Origin: Dryas octopetala
Lineage: Eukaryota > Streptophyta > Magnoliopsida > Rosales > Rosaceae
Direction of reading: 5' to 3'
Assembly (NCBI GenBank): GCA_963921425.1
Contig: OY992835.1
Span: forward strand, 11,470,001 to 11,534,000
DNA: 64,000 nucleotides
Of this stretch, positions 47,341 through 59,229 are shown one piece after another. Below the pieces are notes generated by a model that did not search any database, was not told the DNA's origin, and was given only the letters and a program-made list of their open reading frames with translations. Numbering within the stretch: position 1 is the first letter of the stretch; each line of letters begins with the position of its first letter. Made by a program: the position numbers and the translations under genes.

Positions 47341-47925
47341 TCACTCTACATTATATTTTGATCATTCATGCAACCTGGTCCGATACATTATATTTTCGGC
47401 TCGACTCGGTGTGCGCATTACTTTCCTGATCCGACCAGTTGATCAAGGTACTCACTTCACACTTGAGGGATTTATAGATTGATACATCTTTTGGCTCGGC
47501 TCGGATACTTTAGTCCACTACTATTCTGGAAGGTTCAGATATTATCTCTACTTACACTTGAGTGGCTGTGACATGACATTTTATGAACTCTGACAACACT
47601 AGCTTCAGATGGGACACTTGGAGTTGCCGACTATCACAAAGCCATGTTTACATGCATGGCATTGTTCCAGGCTGATGACGTTGTCTCACCTCCACCGCTC
47701 ACCTACATGCAGATAAATATCTAATTTACCTTTTTTTTTTGCCTATATATACAACCTTACAAGCACAAAGAAGGTGTTCACAACCCAAAACACTTCACCA
47801 AAAGCTTGAGAGTATAATTACCCAGGAATTGTTACCTTGATCTTCCTTTTTCTCCAAAGTTCTTACCTTGTTCTTGCTTCCTTGCGTTCGTTTGTTCATG
47901 TATGACTTAATCATTGGAGCGTAGT
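47341..47925. other. Intergenic region with no recognised gene
   Basis: It has unremarkable composition with some G/C-richer patches (CCGACCAGTTGATCAAGG near 47430, GGCTCGGCTCGG near 47492) and possible TATA boxes near 47740. It may be decayed retroelement sequence, but no domain is readable. Confidence 0.4.
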
Positions 47926-49130
47926 TGGCTAGTATAAAACCAAGGAATTAAATTTTGAAATTTTCGGTGAAATTTCGCCGAAATTTATCGAAATTTACCG
48001 AAATTTATCGAAATTTATCGAAATTTATTGAAATTTTCGAAATTTTCATATTTTCTATTTTCTCCAACTTCAGAAATTCACCAAAAATAGCTCGAGACTC
48101 CAAATAATTCACCGAAAAATTCTACGAACTCGTATTGATGAGTACTAATTTCCTATAATCTCAAAATAGGCAAATTGCTTTCAAAAAAATTATGAAAAAT
48201 TCTACTCTTATAATTTAATTCTGAAAAAAATAATAATAGTCAAATTCTTGAATTTTCATTTTTTAAAATTCATTTTCACACAACTAAGCTCTAGAACCAC
48301 AACCAAAGATCTAAGTTAGTTAAAATAAATTTAAAGAAATTTCTAATTCCTTTAAACAAACCTTAAAACAAATTTGAAAAATTTAAGTAACAAAATTACC
48401 ATAAGCCAAAATTTGGGTTGTTACACTTAGTGAAGACAAAGCTTAGCTAAGGAAGAGACACGGGAAAAAAGGAAGGAAAGATAAAAAATAAAAAAAAGAC
48501 TGAAGAGAGAGGCACGGGGAAAAAAAGTAAGGAAAGAAAAAAAAAATGAGGAGGCCTTTGGGCAATTGGAAAGAACAAAAAAGTTTGAGATTTCTTTTAG
48601 TTATTTTAAATCTTAAACTTTAATACATTTCTATATAAAAAAATAATTGGAAGTATCCTAAAGGGCTTAAAACCTAATATCCTAAAAAATATAGAGTATA
48701 TAGGGTTTAATGTATAGATTATAGAGTATAAAGAGTATTAGGGTATATAGAATATATAGAGTATTAGGGTTTAGATTTTAGTGTATAATTAAATTATAGA
48801 GTATAAAGAATATACTAATTTTGTTTATTCATTATACTAATTTTATTTAACAGTATTTGCTCCAGCGCGCATTATATTCACCTTATATCACATGAAACCT
48901 ATTATATAATTTGATTTCTTCAATGTTTTTTTTATCAATTTAGTAGATAATATGTTAAATAAACATATGGTAAAGTTTCATTCAAAATTTCTGTATTTTG
49001 ATAGCAATTTCCGTCATTTCCATCTAATTTATGTCGAAATTTAAAAATCTTCGAAATTTCCGTCGAAATTTTCATCCAAATTTCCTCGAAACTCGAAATT
49101 TTATTCCTTGGCTAGTACCACATTGGTGTT
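47926..49130. mobile_element. Foldback-like element rich in CGAAATTT repeats
   Basis: The left part (CCAAGGAATTAAATTTTG, from about 47940) is inverted at the right (TCGAAATTTTATTCCTTGG, about 49095-49113). TTGGCTAGTA occurs on both sides (47926-47935, 49110-49119). Near the left end a 10-11 bp unit GAAATTTAYC is repeated about six times (47965-48040), and CGAAATTTCCGTCGAAATTT occurs near the right end. The interior is very AT-rich, with GAGTATA/TAGGGT runs at 48690-48800. It is probably a nonautonomous DNA element; its exact ends and superfamily are uncertain. No coding sequence. Confidence 0.5.
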
Positions 49131-49499
49131 ACTTCTGTTGATTCTTGTTCATACAGGTGACGCCCCCCAAGACACATCAACAAACCAATTCATCCACAAC
49201 ACTCCAGATCATCCACAAAGAAGACCAAACAGGAAGCTAAGTCCACTGTTTGAAGTTGTTGCATCAACAACCCCCATTTAATCAAATTATTGCTTTTCTA
49301 ACCTAATGTGAGAAATTTTACAATTTTAACTCTTTTAGATGTGAAATGACCAAATTATCCTTGATATAAATAGACTTTCATGTCCTATGAGGCCCCATTT
49401 TTTTTTTTTTTTTCGCTCTCAGCATCTCTCTCTCCGACCTTGCCACCCACTCTTAGATTATCCTTGAAATATTTATCATTGACTATTTGTGGTGAACCT

Positions 49500-50330
49500 G
49501 AGTGCTATTGGCAATGAATCATGAAGAACTGTCAAGTGAGAGTCCACTTTGCAAGATGAAAATGATTCTCTCATGACCAATTAAACTTGGAGGTTGGTGA
49601 ATCTACCTAAGGGTAAGAAGGCACTGCATAAAATTAAAATGGGTTTACAGAATCAAGCAAGAGGCGGATGGAAGTAAGAGGTACAAGGTAAGATGGGTAG
49701 TGAACGACTTTTAACAAAATGAGGGTATTGACTATAATTCATGAAATATTTCACTAGTTGTGAAACTCACCACAATCCATTTGGTGCTTAGTTTTATGGC
49801 AGCTGAAAACTTATACTTGGAGCAGCTAGATGTAAAGACTGTTTTCCTTCATGGTGATTTGGAGGAGGACGTTTATATGAGGCAGCCATAAGATTTTATT
49901 GCACCTGGTAAAGATGACTTGGTATACAAATTGGAGAAAACAAGCCCCAAGACAGTGGTACAAGAAGTTTGATTCATTCATGTGTAGGGGTAGCTACACT
50001 AGATGCCATGCAAATCACTGTTGTTACAACAAGAGGTTTGACAATTCTTATATAATCCCTTTACTTTTAGTGGATGATATGTTGGTTAATGGCCGAGGCT
50101 GATTTGAGTGAGATTAGAAAGTTAAAAAAGCAATTTTCAAACAAGTTCTCAATGAAGGATTTGGGTGAGGTGAAGCAAATCTTTGGGATTAGAAATATTA
50201 GAGATAAAGTGAGTGGTACTTTGACGCTTTCACAATCAAGAGTATGTAAAGAAGGTGCTTAAAGAAGTTCAATATGTATGATGCAAAGTCTCCGTTGGTA
50301 CACCAGTGACGCTCACTTTAAATTGTTCGT
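49500..50330 (+). pseudogene. Decayed Copia reverse transcriptase fragment
   Basis: With several stop codons and frame changes, the plus strand still spells the Copia RVT_2 landmarks in order: [45 protein letters not shown], a QWYKKFD segment, LLVDDML, and MKDLGEVKQIFGI with NIRDKVSG. The integrase side and RNase H are not recognisable. It is an old element unrelated in age to the young Copia at 43617. No LTRs were found for it. Confidence 0.85.
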
Positions 50331-50466
50331 CTATTTATTTAGTCAAAAATTAAATATCCTAGCTTATATATGTACATATATATATATAAAGGGGCAGAAA
50401 TGTCATGAACAACTTATGAGCAGTATGAACAGTGCCGCCTCTTCACACCGTTTAGTATATATACAA

Positions 50467-53400
50467 TGTCAAAACTAATGTTTTGGAGTAATTTCTTGTT
50501 ATTATTCTTCTCCTCTCAAGGGAGGTTTATATAGGAGAAACTTATGGTGTGTTTGGATGGAGGAAAAAAAACTCGGAATTTAAACAAAACTCAGCATTTA
50601 AAAAATTATATGCTCTAATTTCTTTGTTTGGGTCAATAAATACAGAATTTTGTAAATTCTAGGTGGAAAAAAACTTGGGATTTAAAGGCTGTAAATTCCA
50701 ACTTTAAATTCCACCTAAATTGGTGTCATTTTCAAAATTCCAATTTTTACAAAAGAAAAATAAGTCTTGTCGACCATGTTGACACTACCACCACTGCCGC
50801 ATACGCAACCACCACTAACACCACCGCCGCCGCCGCCACCACCACCATTACCATCACCATCACCACTATCACCACCATCACCACCATCACCATCACCATC
50901 ACCGCCGCCATCACCATCACCATCACCGCCGCCATCACCATCACCACTGCCACCACCATCACCGCCATTGCCGACACCACCACCACCACCACCGCCACCA
51001 CCACCGCCACCGCCACCGCCAACACCCCAATTTTAGCCGCCACCATTTCTCCCACCGCTTGTGGGCCATCACCCCTACCAATATGGTCAACTCACCATAA
51101 ACATCATTTTTATTGTTGCCACCATCACCATCACTCTTTTGAATTGATGCATCAAAAATTAAAATTACTATAAATTCTGTATTTAAACTTCATTATGTTT
51201 ACATGTTATACAAACAAGGGAATTTACATATTCTAGAATTTTAAATCACATCGTTTTAAATTCCGTCATTTGTGAATTCCTTAGTAATTTCAAACTACTT
51301 CATCCAAACGCACCATTAAAGTTCTTACAAAAAGTCAACTAATCTGTCTTAATTACAAATCTAACTTAATTGCAAATGCATGATTTTAAGCATCCAATTA
51401 TGCAACACATTAGGCAATTAACCTCAATTAATGACAACGTTGACTCTACGCCATTAATGGCAGACACTCATTTCAACACCCCCCCTCAAGCTGGACATAG
51501 ATATCTCAAATGTCTAGCTTGAAGAGTATCTTTTCATCTAGACCCAGCAACATTGATCTTGTCTCGATCAATCAGTCACGATCTACTCTCTTGCTTCTCC
51601 TTGTCTTGGAAAAGACTTCTCCTTCTTCTTGCTTCTCCTTGTCTCAGAAAAGACTTTTCCTTCTTACCTTTTTTCATGACAACCTGTCTCACATACAGAC
51701 TGTCAAAATAATGGAAATTTTGTGGAAAATTCCGAAACCCAAGTATGAAAATTTTATGAAAAAAATTCCTAAAACCAAATATTTGAAATTTTATGGAAAA
51801 AATTCCGAAACCCAAATCATGGAATTTTATGGAAAACTCCGAAACCCAAGTATAGAAATTTTATGGAAAAAATTCCTAAAACCAAATATTTGAAATTTTA
51901 TGGAAAAATTCCAAAATCCAAATCATGGAATTTTATGGAAAACTTTAAACCCAATAACTCTTTTCATCACTCTTTTTTCTTTCCTTTTGTTTTTTGTTTT
52001 TTTTTTTTTTTTTCTTCTCCTTCTTCTTTCCCGACATAAGATAATCATCATCATTTTTTTCTTTTCTTTTTTTTTTTCCTTCTACCAAGACCAATCTTCA
52101 TTCCCATAACAGGTTGTATTGGTGAATGAAGTTGAGCACTGGGCTTGAACTAGTGATGTACTAGAACCAGAGGAATTGGCAGGAACTAAATTTGACATTT
52201 TTTTTTCCTTTATTTTTTGAATCCAGAAACCCCAAAACAACCAAGCCTCAATTCCTTAAGAAATTTAAGAAGGAAATTGAGGTTGGCTCTGATACCATGT
52301 CAAAACTAATGTTTTGGGGTAATTTCTTGTTATTATTCTTCTCCTCATGAGATATTTATATAGGAGAAATTTAAAACTTTTACACAAAGTCAACTAATAT
52401 GTCTTAATTACAAATCTAACTTAATTGCAAATGCATAATTTTAAGCATCCAATTCTGCAGCACATTAGGCAATTAACCTCAATTAATGACAAACGTTGAC
52501 TATACGACATTAATGGCAGACACTCATTTCAACATGTTAAAACTAATGTTTTGGGGTAATTTCTTGTTATTATTCTTCTCCTCATGAGATATTTATATAG
52601 GAGAAACTTAAAGCTTTTACACAAAGTCAACTAATATGTCTTAATTACAAATCTAACTTAATTGCAAATGCATAATTTTAAGCATCCAATTCTGCAGCAC
52701 ATTAGGCAATTAACCTCAATTAATGACAAACGTTGATTATACGACATTAATGGCAGACACTCATTTCAACACCCCCCCTCAAGCTGGACATAGATATCTC
52801 AAATGTCTAGCTTGAAGAGTATCTTTTCATCTAGACCCAGCAACATTGATCTTGTCTCGATCAATCAGTCACGATCTATTCTCTTGCTTCTCCTTGTCTT
52901 GGAAAAGACTTCTCTTTCTTCTTGCTTCTCCTTGTTTCAGAAAAAACTTTTCCTTCTTACTTTTTTCCATGACAACCTGTCTCACATACAGACTGACAAA
53001 ATAATGAAAATTTTGTGGAAAATTCCGAAACCCAAGTATGGAAATTTTATGGAAAAAATTCCTAAACCCAAATATTGAAATTTTATGGAAAAATTCCAAA
53101 ACCCAAATATTGAAATTTTATAGAAAAAATTCCTAAACCCAAATATTAAAATTTTATGGAAAAATTCCAAAACTCAAATATTGAAATTTTATGGAAAAAT
53201 TCCAAAACCCAATAACAAGTGTGAGAAACCCAAATCATGGAATTTTATGGAAAACTCCAAAAAAAACTATTTTCATCTCTTTTTTTTTTTTTTTCCCTCC
53301 TTCTCCTTTCCCAACATAACATAATCACCATCATTTTTTTTTTCTACCAAGACCAATCTTCATTCCCATAACAGGTTGTATTGGCGAATGAAGTTGAGCC

Positions 53401-53797
53401 CTGGGCTTGAACTGGTGATGGACTATAACCAGAGAAATTGGCAGGAACTAAATCTAACATTTTTTTTCCTTTATTTTTTGAACCCAGAAACCCCAAAACA
53501 ACCAAGCCCCAATTCCTTAAGAAATTTCAGAAGGAAATTGAGGTTGGCTCTGATACCATGTCAAAACTAATGTTTTGGGGTAATTTCTTGTTATTATTCT
53601 TCTCCTCTCATGGGAGGTTTATATAGGAAAAACTTAAAGCTCTTACAAAAAGTCAACTAATCTGTCTTAATTATAAATCTAACTTAATTGCAAATGCATG
53701 ATTTTAAGCATCCAATTATGCAGCACATTAGGCAATTAACCTCAATTAATGACAAACGTTGACTCTACGCCATTAATGGCAGACACTCATTTCAACA
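50467..53797 (-). mobile_element. Composite miniature LTR retrotransposon: LTR-internal-LTR:LTR-internal-LTR
   Basis: Four LTRs on the minus strand (TGTTGAAATG...TTTTGACA): 50467-51478 (enlarged by a MITE), 52298-52534, 52535-52771 and 53559-53797. Each internal region has a polypurine tract (C7TCAAGCTGG on the plus strand at 51479 and 52772) and an initiator-Met-type primer-binding site (TTGGCTCTGATACCA on the plus strand, 52283-52297 and 53544-53558). The two middle LTRs touch with no spacer or target duplication, while the whole is flanked by a single TACAA (50462-50466, 53798-53802). The internal regions are noncoding, with tandem repeats of an AAATTTTATGGAAAAATTCC type, so the family is a TRIM-like nonautonomous element mobilised in trans. 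ORFs in it are incidental. Confidence 0.9.
50545..51315. mobile_element. PIF/Harbinger-like MITE carrying a CAC/CAT triplet tract
   Basis: Inserted in the leftmost LTR. TIRs are TGGTGTGTTTGGATGGAG and, inverted, TGGTGCGTTTGGATGAAG. The target duplication is TTA (50542-50544, 51316-51318), confirmed by the uninterrupted LTR copies. The tract at about 50790-51140 is made of CCACCACCATCACCATCACC-type repeats and yields long Pro/Ser and Val/Met ORFs without biological meaning. Confidence 0.88.
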
Positions 53798-54083
53798 TAC
53801 AATAGTTGATGCCACTCCAATACCCTCCTCAAAAATGGCTCAAGATACACCCCTTCCTATCTCATCCAGTGCATTGAGAGAAAAACCCCCTTGGTTTCAA
53901 AGAAGAAGCTTGTAGTCAAAAGAGCTCTTTTCACTTCCATAATCCAAACAAGAAAGAAATTCAAAGGGTAAAACTTTATTCAACAGCTTACTCTACGTTT
54001 TGATATTATTCACATTGTCTAACATATCTATAAAAACTATGACATTTACTAATTTTTTTTTCGTTTTCCTCTATTTTTCATGT

Positions 54084-54231
54084 CTCAAAGTGATCCTGCA
54101 ACTAAAGAGAGAATTAATTGACAAAGCTGCTTCTTTAAAAGCTCTCAAAGAAGATGCTTCAGATTCGGATAATCTCTCATTGAAGCCTTTCAAAAGTAAA
54201 GCAATGACAAAGAAATCCAGATCCAGAATCA
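54084..54231 (+). other. Exon-like patch, unrecognised
   Basis: After a T-rich stretch and a possible acceptor (TGTCTCAAAG), an open segment encodes LQLKRELIDKAASLKALKED and, further on, KSKAMTKKSRSRIR, then meets a possible donor (CAG before GTTTGC at 54232). The composition is more coding-like than its surroundings. I do not recognise the protein; it may be a captured or relic exon. Confidence 0.3.
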
Positions 54232-55742
54232 GGTTTGCTTCCCCCCAAAATATAGTATACATTGTTTGATCTCAAGTTTGTTTACTGTAATTTGTGTTTT
54301 TTAACTTTTTTTTTCTCTAATTTTTTATTTTGATTAAACCTTGGAACATGACCATGGTTTTTGATGATTCTGAGTTTTTTGTACTGAATCTCTCCAACAC
54401 ATTTAAGAAATTGAACTTATTTGGTTTCTACTTTTTATGTAGATTGCAGAATAACAATTTTGAGCCACACATGAACTGCTTTTTATATAGAATCCACAAT
54501 AATAACTCCATATTTAGATTTTCATATAGTTTGTGTCTTGAAATTCGCATCTATACTTCCTTTGTTCTCAAAATTTGCATTTAAATACATTTTTATAAAT
54601 CAGTTAATTTGTACTACTATGCAAAATTGTTTTTGACTGGTGAAGAGATATTCTTTATGCTTAATCTATTAATTAGTATAAGTTACCAATCATCATGACA
54701 TTTTAACATGCAAATGCAAATCAAAAATAGAAAGAAAAAAAGAAAGGTACGATTAGGATTGGTTTGGCTGCTTGCAACCTCAGTTACATCCAACTTTGGT
54801 ATGCTAACTATATTTGTATCTTTAAACTCTACACAAAATTGATAGAGATCAATTAGTAATAGTATCATGAACAAATCATCCACAAGGAATTGTTAAATTT
54901 GCTTTACCACACTTATGTATCTATGACTCTCTACAGCGATGCACTGTCACTGTCTCTAAACCCTATAAACTTACAATGAAGTTTTCTCAATTTGTGGTTC
55001 CCAAGTCCAGGAACAAATCAAATGTTAGCAAATAATCATAGGCTCACACAATGATATAGTTTCATGAGTAAAACGAAATCAATAAATTAATCAATTTGTT
55101 CAGTTTTTATATACATGTGTGCAACTTTGGTTTTTTTTTTTTTTTTCTATTCCTTCCTCCTTTCATATATTACTTCAACTAGGCTCCCATTAAAAAATTC
55201 AATTTGTCTCAACAATCTTTTACTGTTTTCTGAGCCTTATAAATGAAAATCTTAAACAATTACATACACATTGATGATATTTTCCCTTTCATAAAACACC
55301 TAGCTATCTAAGCATTACTTTAATACAATGAATTTAACTTTAAAAGCATCAAATAAGACATCACAGTTTCCAAGTAAAATATATTATCTTTCTCTGTACT
55401 CTTTCATTTTGTCCAATTCTGCCTACAATTTTTTTGCCTACATTCAATGTTTCGTTATCTATGCCTAGCTTACTTTCCTTGGTTTATTGTGACATCTTCC
55501 ATTTAAATTCATTTTCAATGATAGCTTAATTTCTCCTAAGTTGACGTAGAACAGTTGTGAGCTAGATACACTTGAAATTGATTACAAATATCCCTTATGA
55601 TTAAATGGCTTAAATTGGTGCCTCAATTTTTCAAGCTTTTTCTTGCATCTTATCAATCTCAATTAAATAAAGTTTTTACATTCAAGTATTTTTTTACTGC
55701 ACATTACTTTTAAATTACATGATCTCAAATGTAATCATTTAT

Positions 55743-55970
55743 TTACACTAACAAGTCACATTCTTCAAATTTCCAGCCAAGCACAAGAAAAATCCCTTCC
55801 AGAAGGCAACAAGTAAGAGCAAAAGCCCCATGTCCCACAAAGCAAATTAAGAAGACAAGAATCGCCCTGCACAAAATACAAAAACAGATGAGCAGCCCAG
55901 CAACATTCAAGAAAATACCTCCAAAATTGATTAACCCACCTCCGACCACCCATCCACAACTTTTTTGAAC
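55743..55970 (-). other. Hydrophobic ORF, unrecognised gene fragment
   Basis: On the minus strand an open segment contains GWVVGGGLINFGGIFLN followed by two membrane-like stretches and ends with KFEECDLLV and a stop. Its G+C content is higher than that of the surrounding DNA. It has no clear start, promoter or partner exon. It may be the last exon of a small membrane protein or a relic. Confidence 0.3.
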
Positions 55971-56228
55971 AATAAGTAATTGAGTACGGCAAATCTTTTG
56001 ATTACTATGACACACAATTGTCTCACCACCTATTATAATGTTTTTTTGAATGATGTTTGGTTTATTAAGTTATGAACAATATCTTAACAAAACAATCAAC
56101 ATATAAAACATGCCATATATGCACATTTTGTAAATTAAACTTAGTGAACAAACATTTTCATGTCAATATTTACAAACATATTTAGATTTCTATATATATA
56201 TGTATAAAGTATTATTCTTCCATTAAAA

Positions 56229-57195
56229 AGGCTCAACTACATTTACATCCACCAACTATAGAGCCTATTTCAAGTTGATCCACGAACTATTAAAGAATTC
56301 AAATGCACACTTAAACTAATCAAAACATACCAAATTGCCCCTCCCCATCTATTCAAGCATTCATCTTAGGGGTAAAATTGGATTTCTCTCATTTCTCTCT
56401 CTTCTCCTACGTCACTTTCTCTCTTTTCTCTCTTCTCTCTTATTCTTTCGCAACACATCTAGGAGCTGATTTTATTGACTGCATGCCTAGTTTCTGAATC
56501 AGTGTTCACACAAGCATAACAAATTAATAAACTATTTGGAAATTCTTATTACTTTTTCTTTAACTATGTGTAATTGAAGGCTCATATTTTGGCAATTTTG
56601 GTATGTGCCAGGCAAATGGGACAAGCTTAATTGGGGAGGCGTGGACCAAATGTAGATACAAACCCAAGCCCCAACAATGTTCAGATGCTGGTGGGATTAG
56701 CAGAGGAAATGCTGAAACATAGGAATGTTGAATCTGTGCTTTTTGGTGGCAAGAGGATTGGTGAGCAGAGCAATTTCGAGAAGCTTGACTGGTTCGCCGG
56801 AGAACTGGTGCTGGAGCATCAGAGGAGGAGTTGCAGAATAGCTTCCACTGTTGCCTTCAAGCAAGCTGGGCGAGCTGGGCCAGGCGGGGAGAGGAGAGGG
56901 AGAGGAAGAAGATGGAAGATGGAAGATGGAAGAGAGAAGGGAGAAGAGAATGAAAAAAAAAAAGAAAGAGAAAGAGACGGGGGAGAGGAGAGAGAAGAGA
57001 GAAAGTGATGTGGGAGAAGAGAGAGAAATGAGAGAAAAGAGAGAAATCCGATTTTACCCCTAGAGTGAATGCTGGATGGGGAGGGGCAATTTGGTATGTT
57101 TTGGTTAGTTTATGTGTGCATTTGAAATTTTTAATAGTACGTGGACCAACTTGAAATAGGCCTCATAGTTGGTGGATGTAAATGTACTTGAACCT
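56229..57195. mobile_element. Foldback element with ~190-bp arms carrying a captured gene fragment
   Basis: The left arm (AGGCTCAACTACATTTACATCC) and the right arm (its inverse, ending TTGAACCT) stay similar for about 190 bp, including CCAAATTGCCCCTCCCCATC and the AGGGGTAAAAT(T/C)GGATTTC boundary. Between the arms, about 56600-56870 reads as an open segment with EEMLKHRNVESVLFGGKRIG and FEKLDWFAGELVLEHQRRSC, preceded by a possible splice acceptor. A GA-rich tract follows. The layout is that of a Pack-MULE-like element; no clean 9-bp duplication was found. The source gene is not recognised. Confidence 0.65.
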
Positions 57196-57250
57196 AAATT
57201 TTATTAGACCATGAACAAATATTTTATAAATCTTCTAAACATTTTATAAC

Positions 57251-57293
57251 CTTTTAGCACCCGCAGCATCGCGGCGGGTACAATTTCTAGTAT
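57251..57293 (+). mobile_element. Helitron 3' terminus
   Basis: The hairpin arms CCCGC and GCGGG (57262-57280) are followed 10 bases later by CTAG then T, as in plant Helitrons (short GC hairpin, CTRR end, host T). Host sequence resumes immediately: the following bases match the kinase 3' flank at 41870 and 62090. The 5' end (TC after host A) was not located with confidence; a TCTATATATATATG at 56191 is one weak candidate. Confidence 0.65.
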
Positions 57294-57314
57294 TAATCTA
57301 AACATAATTCTTAG

Positions 57315-57841
57315 TAGGGGTGGGCATCAACCCGTCCAAACTCGGCCCGCCCGCCTCCACTGACCCGCCAAGCAGCAAGCCGACCCGTCCGATCACTAAC
57401 GGGCCGGTGTCGGCCCGCCCCCTTCCACCGACCGTCGAAGCCGGCCCGCCCGCCAAGCTTCCAGCCACCATCTTCTCAGGCAAGCCAGTAGCCACCATCT
57501 TCTCAGGCACTACAAGTATGCAACCATCTCCATTTCCGTCACCGTTCACCTCCATTCCGCCACCAACCACCTCCATTTCTGCCACCAACCACCTCCATTT
57601 CCGTCACCGTCCACCATCGTCCACCATTGCAGCACAAGAACCACCTCCACCAGCCACCATTTCTCAGGCGAGCCACCTTCTCCTTCTCGGCATCTTCTCT
57701 CTTCTGCTTCTCCTTCTCCTTCCCGGCCAACCCATTTTCGGACCGTCTCCGACCCGTCCCCGACTGAGATCCGAGCCGTTTAGTCCCGAGTCGATTAGTC
57801 GGAGATGGTTTGGGCTCCCACCCGCCCGATGCCCACCCCTA
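57315..57841. mobile_element. hAT MITE with ATTCTTAG target duplication
   Basis: The ends are TAGGGGTGGGCATC and its inverse GATGCCCACCCCTA. An 8-bp duplication ATTCTTAG flanks the element (57307-57314, 57842-57849), and the paralogous flank near 62105 shows the empty site. The interior is GC-rich with repeated CGGCCCGCC and CCACCATC segments. The Pro/Ser-rich and Gly/Val-rich ORFs across it are by-products. Confidence 0.92.
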
Positions 57842-57849
57842 ATTCTTAG

Positions 57850-59229
57850 AATGATAATAAAATTTCAAAACCTCTATTAATCTAGCATAATCTTCCTTAA
57901 TTCAATAATCATATTACATACTCAAAAGGATGAATTTTGTAGAGTCTAACAGAAAAGACAAATCCAAATAACTGGGGTTCTATCGATTATCGAGCACCCT
58001 CTTGCTAGCTTATCCAAACATCCTTCTCCTGAAAATCTGTTGTAATAAACAGAGTTAGCTGGCAGCTCAATAAACAGAAAATATCCATATCCCTAGACAA
58101 AGGATAAGGCCATAAATTAACTTATGATATTGCCACTCTTTGAACTATGATGTTAGGTGCGGCGGTATGTACTCTACCACTGGAGTGGAGAACCCCACGA
58201 CCATGAGAAGCTTCACTGGTGCATAAAACCAATAACTCTGATGTACGTTAGGTGTGGGAGTAAATGCTCTCTACCACTTGAGCTACAAAACCCCACGATC
58301 ATTAGAAATTTCACTGATGTATAAATAACAAATGGTACAAATGCATGAGTGCATGGATTTAACGAAAAAGGAGCACAAAGATGCAATGTTGCAGAATTCA
58401 TGATATGCATATCCTTTCCTTGGATTACCATTTCGCACCAGAGTGGTATAGCTTAGTTACAACTTACAAGCATGAATGGGTCTATTATGCATTCCACATG
58501 GTGGCCATCATGCAATAAGTAAACATCTGAAAGTAAAACAAAAAAAGATGAAGACCCCAACTCTTATACAGAATGCATTCACGCCCCCACCTACATGACC
58601 ATGAAGACGCCATGAATTTTGACATTATTCTCAGGAAACACACAGTACACAAAGAGAGATATGATAGGGTCAAATGGGTTAATTTAACTCCCTGGAAAAT
58701 GGTTGGGACAGTGCTGGGAAACTCCAATGAAATGAACTTCATCAATAACAGCCCTGTAATCCCAAATATTTTGCAAAATATAACCTAGAGCATGCAACAG
58801 ATTCCTACATAAGTTATAATTTGTTTTTAACTTTTATGGATAAATTTTTGGCCCTAATGGTAGCTAATCATTTAAAGAACAATTTCAGAGCTATAGCTAC
58901 CTGCCTTGTTTACAATGATACTTTATGATGCACATTGGTCCTAGTCTTGTTAGATAAGCTAAAGGCTTTACATAGGGAAGTGGTGGGAATGAACCAGGTG
59001 AAATTGCAAACTCTTATTCAAATTGTCTTTTGAGATTACAATCATACTCCAATTTCTGGCAGGCTCATCTTGCATTTAAAATCATATATAGAAATTAATT
59101 TATATAGTCGCTCACATGGAAACTTAATGATTTCTAACATTATTTTGCAAACAAAGGACAACAAATGGAAATAATTGTTTACAAAGGTAAGTTCAAAATG
59201 CTCTATGTTGTTTTTACCTTAATTTCTTT
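57850..59229. other. 3' flank of the kinase gene at 59230
   Basis: Similar along most of its length to 41890-43186 and partly to 62100-62890. An internal near-duplicate of about 80 bp (TACCACT...AACCCCACGA, about 58170 and 58272) is specific to this unit. Small ORFs are not conserved in frame between the copies. No gene is seen. Confidence 0.55.

Larger units (their letters stand above)
53803..56228. other. Mostly AT-rich intergenic region with two exon-like patches
   Basis: Apart from the two weak patches listed separately (54084-54231 and 55743-55970), I see no gene, TIR or LTR. T runs and a TATATATATATG tract (near 56195) are present. Confidence 0.45.

Noticed and set aside
50747..51055. 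His/Pro/Ser or Val/Met-rich ORFs
   Set aside because: They are translations of a CAC/CAT triplet tract inside a MITE.
57298..57880. 186-codon Pro-rich ORF and an opposite-strand Gly-rich ORF
   Set aside because: They lie entirely across a hAT MITE with defined ends and cross its borders.
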